Shown: positions 59,315-64,000 of the stretch, piece by piece
How the letters are laid out: each line of letters opens with the position of its first letter
How positions within the stretch are numbered: the first letter of the stretch is position 1
From: Rhodococcus sp. KBS0724
Lineage (GTDB): Bacteria; Actinomycetota; Actinomycetes; Mycobacteriales; Mycobacteriaceae
DNA length: 64,000 bases
Reading direction: 5' to 3'
Assembly (NCBI RefSeq): GCF_005938745.2
Contig: NZ_VCBX02000001.1
Span: 5,780,501-5,844,500, forward strand
The notes under the pieces: generated by a model
Database searches by the model: none
What the model was told of the DNA's origin: nothing
What the model saw: only the letters and a program-made list of their open reading frames with translations
Made by a program: the position numbers and the translations under genes

Positions 59315-60465
59315 TTGGCACTGTCCCGGACGAGCTTCTTTGCCAGCGAATCATAGATGACCTCGGTCGAACCCTCGTAGATGCGCATGGGCCGCGCTTC
59401 CCGGTAGAGCCGCTCGATCTTGCTGCCGCGGACCAAACCGAACCTGCCCATCATCTGCACGGCCCGGTCTACTACGCGGCCGGCTGCCTCGGTGGCACCG
59501 GCCTTGGCGATCGACGACAAGTGGAGATTCGCCTTCGGATCCCGCGCGGCTGCTGCAGCGGCACGGTAGGTAAACGCGCGGGACATCTCCACGTCAACCC
59601 AGGACTGCGCGAGCAGGCTCGGGATCGGCCCGAGTCTTGCCAGCGAAACCCCGAACTGCTCACGAGAGCTGGTGTGCCGGACGGCCTCGTCGAGCGCAGC
59701 CTGGGCGAGGCCTACCGCGGCACCGGCGACCGAAACCCGGAACGTCGCCAAGGTGTTGAGCACCAGAGCAAAACCCTCACCCGGCGCACTGATTCGGTTG
59801 CCTTCCGGCACCCGGACGTTGTCGAAGATGATGTCGCCCAGAATATGCGGTGCAATGATCTGGAACGGCGCCGAGGTGCGAACGCCTTCGGCGTTGGCCG
59901 GCACCAGCACAAGGGAGTACCCGTCGCCCTCCTTCGCCAGCACCGAATAGAAGTCTGCAGCACCTCCGTTGGTGATGAACGACTTGTGTCCGTTGACGAC
60001 CAACATGTCACCCTCGGACTTGACCGACGTTGTCATGGCCTTGAGGTCCGAGCCGACCTGCGGCTCCGTCAGGGCGAGAGCCGCGATGGCCTCCATCGAG
60101 GCAACCTTCGGAAGCCACTCTTGCTTCAGTTCGACGTTGTCGCAGGTGGACAGACCGAAGCTGCCGATGCCCTGCATCGCGAACAGTGAATCCAGATGCG
60201 CACACTCGTAGGCCAGCGCCTCACGGACGACAGTGACAGCCAGGGAGTCGACAGCTTCGTCGCGGCCGCCGAACTGTGCGGGCACCACCACGCGGGCGAG
60301 CCCACTCTCGGTGAGCAGAGCTCGGACTTCCGCGTCAACAGTTTCCGACTCGTCGGCGCGTTCGGCGATCGGAGCGACCGTTCGGGCCAGTTCGCGTGCC
60401 TCCTGCTGCAAGTCCCGGTACCGCGCGGGAAGTTCGAAAGGTTGCACGTCCTGATCTACGGACAT
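59311..60465 (-). CDS. Acyl-CoA dehydrogenase
   Basis: This 384-residue single-domain acyl-CoA dehydrogenase has ALTEPQVGSDLKAMTTSVKS, VNGHKSFITNGGAADFYSVL, the AIGLAQ-like helix GAAVGLAQAALDEAVRHTSS and the C-terminal RIYEGSTEVIYDSLAKKLV, where the Glu of YEGSTE is the typical catalytic-base position. The flavin and substrate-binding blocks are complete. AAGGGG precedes the ATG. It heads the operon continuing through ALDH, LLM, esterase and MFS genes and diverges from an SDR. It dehydrogenates an acyl-CoA; the chain type is unknown. Confidence 0.9.
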   Translation of the reverse strand: MSVDQDVQPFELPARYRDLQQEARELARTVAPIAERADESETVDAEVRALLTESGLARVVVPAQFGGRDEAVDSLAVTVVREALAYECAHLDSLFAMQGIGSFGLSTCDNVELKQEWLPKVASMEAIAALALTEPQVGSDLKAMTTSVKSEGDMLVVNGHKSFITNGGAADFYSVLAKEGDGYSLVLVPANAEGVRTSAPFQIIAPHILGDIIFDNVRVPEGNRISAPGEGFALVLNTLATFRVSVAGAAVGLAQAALDEAVRHTSSREQFGVSLARLGPIPSLLAQSWVDVEMSRAFTYRAAAAAARDPKANLHLSSIAKAGATEAAGRVVDRAVQMMGRFGLVRGSKIERLYREARPMRIYEGSTEVIYDSLAKKLVRDSAK

Positions 60466-60576
60466 TCTTTTGTCCCCTTCTGTGGTCCGCCACGCCGGCG
60501 CGAAGCACCAAGGCCTCGATTCAGCGCAGCCCTCGGGTGGCCGTGACGGGCGTCGCCAGGATTGGCGCCTTGCCCA

Positions 60577-60602
60577 TAATTCATTATCATAGTATCTATG
60601 AT
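60577..60602. promoter_or_regulatory. Two overlapping palindromes in a divergent promoter
   Basis: ATAATTCATTAT (60577-60588) is a palindrome with a 2-base centre, and ATCATAG (60586-60592) pairs with CTATGAT (60596-60602) around TAT. They lie between the divergent acyl-CoA dehydrogenase and SDR genes in an A/T-rich patch. A regulator such as the GntR protein at 53597 could bind here, but GntR consensus features are not clear. Confidence 0.5.
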
Positions 60603-60682
60603 CTACCTCTCGTCAAGATAGTCTGCCATCAATTCGGTGCGGAGTCTGCATACGCACCACTTTCGTCCCGAAAGGGGATTAC

Positions 60683-61474
60683 ATGCCTACCGACCTACCC
60701 GCCGAGAACACGGATTCGACTCGTGGAGTCGCGATCGATCTGACTGGAAAGGTCGCCCTCGTTACCGGCGGCAGTCGCGGATTGGGCCGCGCTATGGTGG
60801 CAGGCTTCGCCGCCGCAGGTGCGGATGTGGTTATCGCCAGTCGCGACGGAGATGCGTGCGCCAAATACGCTTCGGAGATAACCGAACTCACCGGCCGTCG
60901 AGCGTTCGGCATCGGAGTGCACGTGGGCAAGTGGGATGAACTCGACCGGCTCGCAGATCAGGTCTACGACGAGTTCGGTCAGGTCGACGTGTTGGTGAAC
61001 AACGCAGGGATGTCACCTCTCTACGACACGATCGAGTCGGTGAGCGAGGAGTTCTTCGACAAGGTGATCGGAGTAAATCTCAAGGGACCGTTCCGACTGA
61101 CCGCAAACATCGGCAGCCGAATGGCACAGACGGACGGCGGCTCGATCATCAACATCAGCAGCGCCAGTGCAGTTCACCCCCGAGCCGGCCTGGTCCCCTA
61201 TGCCGCCGCCAAAGCTGCCTTGAACGCCATGACCATTGGCATGGCACACACCCTTGGACCCACCGTGCGGTGCAATGCGATCATGGCCGGAACCTTCCTG
61301 ACCGATGTCAGCAAGTCCTGGGACATGGAGGCTTTCGGCAAGCGAGCCGCAGGCTTCGCGCTCGGCCGCGGAGGTCAGCCGGACGAGATCGTCGGCACCG
61401 CGCTCTACCTCGCCAGCGACCTGTCCAGCTTCACCACCGGCGCGATCATTCCGGTCGACGGCGGACATCCGTAA
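60683..61474 (+). CDS. Short-chain dehydrogenase/reductase (SDR)
   Basis: This 263-residue SDR begins MPTDLPAENTDSTRGVAIDL and has VALVTGGSRGLGRAMVAGFA, ASRDGDACAKYASEI after strand 2 (NADP-type), NNAGMSPLYD, NISSASAVHPRAGLVPYAAA with the catalytic Tyr and then Lys, and a C-terminal SSFTTGAIIPVDGGHP. AAAGGGG lies 7 bases before the ATG. It diverges from the acyl-CoA dehydrogenase operon and shares its palindromic promoter region. It probably acts on a 3-hydroxyacyl or alcohol intermediate of the same route. Confidence 0.88.
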   Translation: MPTDLPAENTDSTRGVAIDLTGKVALVTGGSRGLGRAMVAGFAAAGADVVIASRDGDACAKYASEITELTGRRAFGIGVHVGKWDELDRLADQVYDEFGQVDVLVNNAGMSPLYDTIESVSEEFFDKVIGVNLKGPFRLTANIGSRMAQTDGGSIINISSASAVHPRAGLVPYAAAKAALNAMTIGMAHTLGPTVRCNAIMAGTFLTDVSKSWDMEAFGKRAAGFALGRGGQPDEIVGTALYLASDLSSFTTGAIIPVDGGHP

Positions 61475-61507
61475 TCCGACGGTTCACAGCTTGACCGATC
61501 AACGGAT

Positions 61508-61540
61508 GAAGCCCGATACGGATGATCCGTACCGGGCTTC
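61508..61540. terminator. Hairpin between convergent SDR and CaiB genes
   Basis: GAAGCCCG (61508-61515) pairs with CGGGCTTC (61533-61540), continuing inward TACGG/CCGTA after one A-C mismatch. It lies between stops at 61474 and 61573. Confidence 0.75.
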
Positions 61541-61572
61541 CCTCATCCCCAACAAGTTTCACGTGAACCGTG

Positions 61573-62784
61573 TCAGTCGTTCCCTCCGATGACACCTGCG
61601 GCCCGCAGCTCGGCGATCGACTCCGCAGACTCACCGATCAATTCACCGAGCAACGCATCGGTGTGTTGACCGATCCGGGGGACGCCGTCGTAGTTCGGCC
61701 GGGCGCTCTCCCTCATATGCAAGATCGGGCCGGGCATCAGCACGGACTTCAACAACTCCTCGCCTTTGACCTCGACCAGGGTTCGTTCCAGGAAATGCGG
61801 GTCAACGACGATATCGCTCGAGTCATTCACTGCCGAGGACACCACCTCGAACTTTTCCAGAATGCCCAGCGCCTCTTCCCGCGAATAACTGGCCACCCAG
61901 TCGATCACCTTCGCCTGCAGGACCTCGTTGTTCTCCATCCGTGCGGGGTTTGTCGCAAACCGGGAATCGTCGAGAAGTTCCGGCTGGCCCATTGCGTGAA
62001 ACAACCGCTTAGCGATGCCCTGATTGGACGCGGCAATGGAAAGCCACTTACCGTCAGCAGCCTGGTATATGCCACGCGGTGAGGCGGATCCGGTACCGTT
62101 GCCGACCCGATCCTGAATTTCTCCGGTAGCGGTGTACTTGAGGATCATGTCGCCGAGAATGAACATCAGCGGCTCGTAGAGCGCAACATCGACCTCTTCA
62201 CCCCGGCCTGTTCGCTCTCGACGGAACAACGCCATCGCTGCGCCCATCGCAGCCGAAATGCCGGCGATGGAATCTGCGAATCCGAACGGCGGCGATGTCG
62301 GAGGCTTGTCTGCCCAACCGTTGACGTGCGCAAAACCGCTGGCTGTCTCGGCCACCGTACCGAAACCTGGAAGCTCCGAGTACGGACCTGTCTGCCCGAA
62401 ACCCGATACTCGGACCAGCACCAGCCCCGGATTGGCTGCGCTCAGTTCCGCGTAGCCTAACCCCCACGTCTCGAGGCGGCCCGGCCGGAACGACTCGATC
62501 ACCACATCGACCTTCGCCGCGAGTCGACGCACGAGCTCTCGGCCGCGATCCGTACGCAGGTCGATCCCGATGGAACTCTTGCCTGCGTTCAGTCGTGTGA
62601 AGCCCAGCGACAGGCCTTCCTTCTGAGGAGTCCAATGCCTGGCGAAGTCACCCGTCTCCGGATCCTCCACCTTGATGACCTGGGCCCCGAAATCGCGGAG
62701 CATCCTGCCCACGGTAGGGGCGGCATACATGGTCCCGAGTTCGAGAACCCGAATTCCGTGCAGGGGCGCGTTCGGGTCAGACAT
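61573..62784 (-). CDS. CaiB/BaiF-family CoA transferase
   Basis: This 403-residue class III CoA transferase begins MSDPNAPLHGIRVLELGTMY. It has AAPTVGRMLRDFGAQVIKVE, DPETGDFARHW, LNAGKSSIGIDLRTDRGREL and VDVVIESFRPGRLETWGLGY. The catalytic Asp expected near residue 165 falls in GFADSIAGI-type sequence (about 168). These enzymes move CoA from one acid to another, for example carnitine, 2-methylacyl or bile-acid CoAs. It overlaps the upstream lyase gene by 8 bases. Its role is likely to activate an acid within this cluster. Confidence 0.9.
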   Translation of the reverse strand: MSDPNAPLHGIRVLELGTMYAAPTVGRMLRDFGAQVIKVEDPETGDFARHWTPQKEGLSLGFTRLNAGKSSIGIDLRTDRGRELVRRLAAKVDVVIESFRPGRLETWGLGYAELSAANPGLVLVRVSGFGQTGPYSELPGFGTVAETASGFAHVNGWADKPPTSPPFGFADSIAGISAAMGAAMALFRRERTGRGEEVDVALYEPLMFILGDMILKYTATGEIQDRVGNGTGSASPRGIYQAADGKWLSIAASNQGIAKRLFHAMGQPELLDDSRFATNPARMENNEVLQAKVIDWVASYSREEALGILEKFEVVSSAVNDSSDIVVDPHFLERTLVEVKGEELLKSVLMPGPILHMRESARPNYDGVPRIGQHTDALLGELIGESAESIAELRAAGVIGGND

Positions 62785-63670
62785 TTCTGTTTCCTTCCGT
62801 CAGCTCTGCAGCGTGTTCGAGCCACTGGAGCGCCTTGTCGTAATGTGCGCGGTCGATGTGCAGACCTCGGTAACGGACTGCCCCATCCCCGACTCTCTCC
62901 CCCGCTAGGTAGGCATCGGCCAATCCTCGGTAGAAAGCAATGTCCGTCTCGGACGGAGTGAAGGCCGCGTTGACCACCGGGACGTGACTGGGATGGATCA
63001 CGACCATGCCCCGGAACCCGAGGCGACGACCGCCGTCGGCGAAGCCGGCCAGACCGTCGAGGTCACCGAGTTCCTCCCACAGTCCCGTCAACGCGTGGAG
63101 TCCAGCTTCTCTGCATGCCAACAAGATTCGGCTCCGCAGGTACAATGTCTCGGTACCTTCCGCACTCCACTCGAAGCCAACCTCACGCGCAATGTCGGCA
63201 TGCTCCGCAGTCGGGCCGATCATCGCCGCGATCCTGGGCGACGCCAGTGCAATCTCCCGGCAATTGTGGATGGCCTTGACGGTCTCGACAGGGACGATGA
63301 CGCGCTGACGGCCGGCGCCGTTGCGTTGCTCGAAGTGATCCAGCAACGCGTCATAGGCGACCACGTCATGCACGGTTTCGATCTTGGGAGCAAAGATTCC
63401 GGTGAGGCCGGGCAGCACCACCGCCTCGAGATCAGCGCCGGTCGTCCGAGTACCGAGCCCATTGGGGCGAACGAACAACCCGACCTCTGAATCATGTTCT
63501 CGTACTGCGATAATTGTGTCGGCGACGGCCTTTCGGGCCGATTCTTTCTCCGCCTCTGGAACCGAATCCTCGAGATCCAGCACAATCGCATCAGCGCCGG
63601 TACGGAGCGCTTTTAGCACCCAGTCGGGCTTGTGCCCCGGGACGAACAACAGTGTGCGGTAAGGCTTCAT
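62777..63670 (-). CDS. HpcH/HpaI aldolase/citrate lyase beta-subunit family (CitE-like) protein
   Basis: This 297-residue CitE-like TIM-barrel protein has RTLLFVPGHKPDWVLKALRT, DAIVLDLEDSVPEAEKESAR, VGLFVRPNGLGT with the substrate Arg, IFAPKIETVHDV and VIHPSHVPVVNAAFTPSETD. Metal-binding Glu and Asp lie in the VPVETVKAIHN and later segments. Stand-alone CitE-like proteins cleave or form 3-hydroxy-3-carboxyacyl or malyl-CoA thioesters. It overlaps the CaiB gene by 8 bases and follows a CoA ligase by 16, so a ligase, lyase and CoA-transferase unit is indicated. The exact substrate is unknown. Confidence 0.87.
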   Translation of the reverse strand: MKPYRTLLFVPGHKPDWVLKALRTGADAIVLDLEDSVPEAEKESARKAVADTIIAVREHDSEVGLFVRPNGLGTRTTGADLEAVVLPGLTGIFAPKIETVHDVVAYDALLDHFEQRNGAGRQRVIVPVETVKAIHNCREIALASPRIAAMIGPTAEHADIAREVGFEWSAEGTETLYLRSRILLACREAGLHALTGLWEELGDLDGLAGFADGGRRLGFRGMVVIHPSHVPVVNAAFTPSETDIAFYRGLADAYLAGERVGDGAVRYRGLHIDRAHYDKALQWLEHAAELTEGNRNV

Positions 63671-63686
63671 GTTCTACTCCTGCCCT

Positions 63687-64000
63687 CTATTGCGTCAGGA
63701 CCAGCGTGCGGTCCGCAGTATCCCCGGTGACGCCTTCTTCGCGGAGGACAGCCTTGCGCACCTTCTCCGAAGGCGTCTTCGGCAGTACATCCACGAATCG
63801 GATGTACCGCGGGACGGCAAATGCCGGGATCCGCCCCTCGCAGCGCTTCCAAATATTTTCCGCAGCAATGGGTTCGCGCACGACAATCACTGCCAGCACT
63901 TCATCCTCACCACCGTCGACGTCTGCCTTGACACCGATGACAGCACACTCGACAACCTCGTCGATGGAAAGCACGGCCTGCTCGACCTCGTAGGAACTGA
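63687..64000 (-). CDS. AMP-dependent CoA ligase (C-terminal part; 5' end outside the window)
   Basis: The last about 104 residues of an ANL-superfamily CoA ligase are present. They read SSYEVEQAVLSIDEVVECAV at the window edge, then GGEDEVLAVIVV, IPAFAVPRYIRFVDVLPKTP and SEKVRKAVLREEGV, with the catalytic lysine in TPSEKVRK. This is the C-terminal lid domain. The gene lies 16 bases upstream of the CitE-like gene on the same strand and heads or continues that operon. The layout with CaiB resembles carnitine-type CoA ligase clusters, but the substrate cannot be judged from the lid. Confidence 0.85.
   Translation of the reverse strand, partial: SSYEVEQAVLSIDEVVECAVIGVKADVDGGEDEVLAVIVVREPIAAENIWKRCEGRIPAFAVPRYIRFVDVLPKTPSEKVRKAVLREEGVTGDTADRTLVLTQ

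Overview
The window reads as a chromosomal segment of a high-GC actinobacterium, most likely a Rhodococcus of the R. erythropolis/qingshengii type. The evidence is dense actinobacterial gene content, frequent GTG/TTG starts, a DUF222/13E12-type HNH gene, and a KstD that matches the remembered R. erythropolis KstD1 sequence almost throughout, with active-site Tyr119, Tyr487 and Gly491 at the same numbers. No rRNA, tRNA, insertion sequence, prophage or CRISPR array was seen. About 58 protein genes cover nearly the whole window, and most belong to steroid/sterol-type catabolism.

Layout. (1) 1-5033: a cut-off fadD17-like acyl-CoA synthetase gene, divergent from an operon of another acyl-CoA synthetase, two NTF2-like proteins, an EthD-domain protein and an LLM oxidoreductase. 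(2) 5082-6750: an HNH-endonuclease gene and a tiny acidic ORF. (3) 6944-19661: a KstD-like flavoprotein, an aldehyde dehydrogenase, then a minus-strand side-chain beta-oxidation operon (fadA5, fused two-domain fadE34, Ltp1-like thiolase, MaoC hydratase, hotdog thioesterase, SDR). A KstR-like TetR gene lies upstream of it and diverges from kstD. (4) 19741-25092: LLM and SMP-30 genes, an ArsR/SRPBCC pair, a glutamine-synthetase-like gene and a lone HsaA-like flavin monooxygenase. (5) 25332-33621: kshA with a translationally coupled cysteine-containing small protein, SDRs, an NTF2-like protein, a TauD-type dioxygenase, an acyl-CoA synthetase and a saccharopine-dehydrogenase-like protein. (6) 33811-38081: two TetR genes, an enoyl-CoA hydratase, and an osmC-metY sulfur operon preceded by a cysteine-containing RRRHVD leader peptide. 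(7) 38145-48783: a second hsa-like meta-cleavage module (IclR, hydrolase, flavin monooxygenase, extradiol dioxygenase) that keeps only a 34-codon tail of the downstream aldolase, followed by LLM, NTF2-like, fadD19, two SDRs and an amidohydrolase. (8) 48910-53274: NTF2-like, old yellow enzyme, quinone-reductase-like, RNase H and AlkA-like genes. (9) 53597-64000: a GntR regulator, an MFS acid transporter, and a peripheral acid/aldehyde pathway (alpha/beta hydrolase, LLM, ALDH, acyl-CoA dehydrogenase, SDR, CaiB-type CoA transferase, CitE-like lyase, cut-off CoA ligase).

How the genes fit together. KstD (1,2-dehydrogenation) and KshA (9alpha-hydroxylation) together open steroid ring B. The CoA ligases, FadE34, hydratase and thiolases shorten the side chain. 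The hsa-like genes would hydroxylate and cleave a phenolic ring and hydrolyse the product. KshB and a complete HsaF/HsaG pair are not in the window. Several regulatory signals recur: a palindrome of form TNNAATNNATTNNA at the fadA5, iclR/LLM and fadD19/SDR promoters, other palindromes next to the TetR, ArsR and TauD genes, and a family of GTGCGCC/GGCGCAC hairpins.

Limits. Everything was read by eye. Family assignments rest on recognised motifs and remembered homologues, not on searches. Exact substrates of most SDR, LLM and NTF2-like proteins cannot be assigned.
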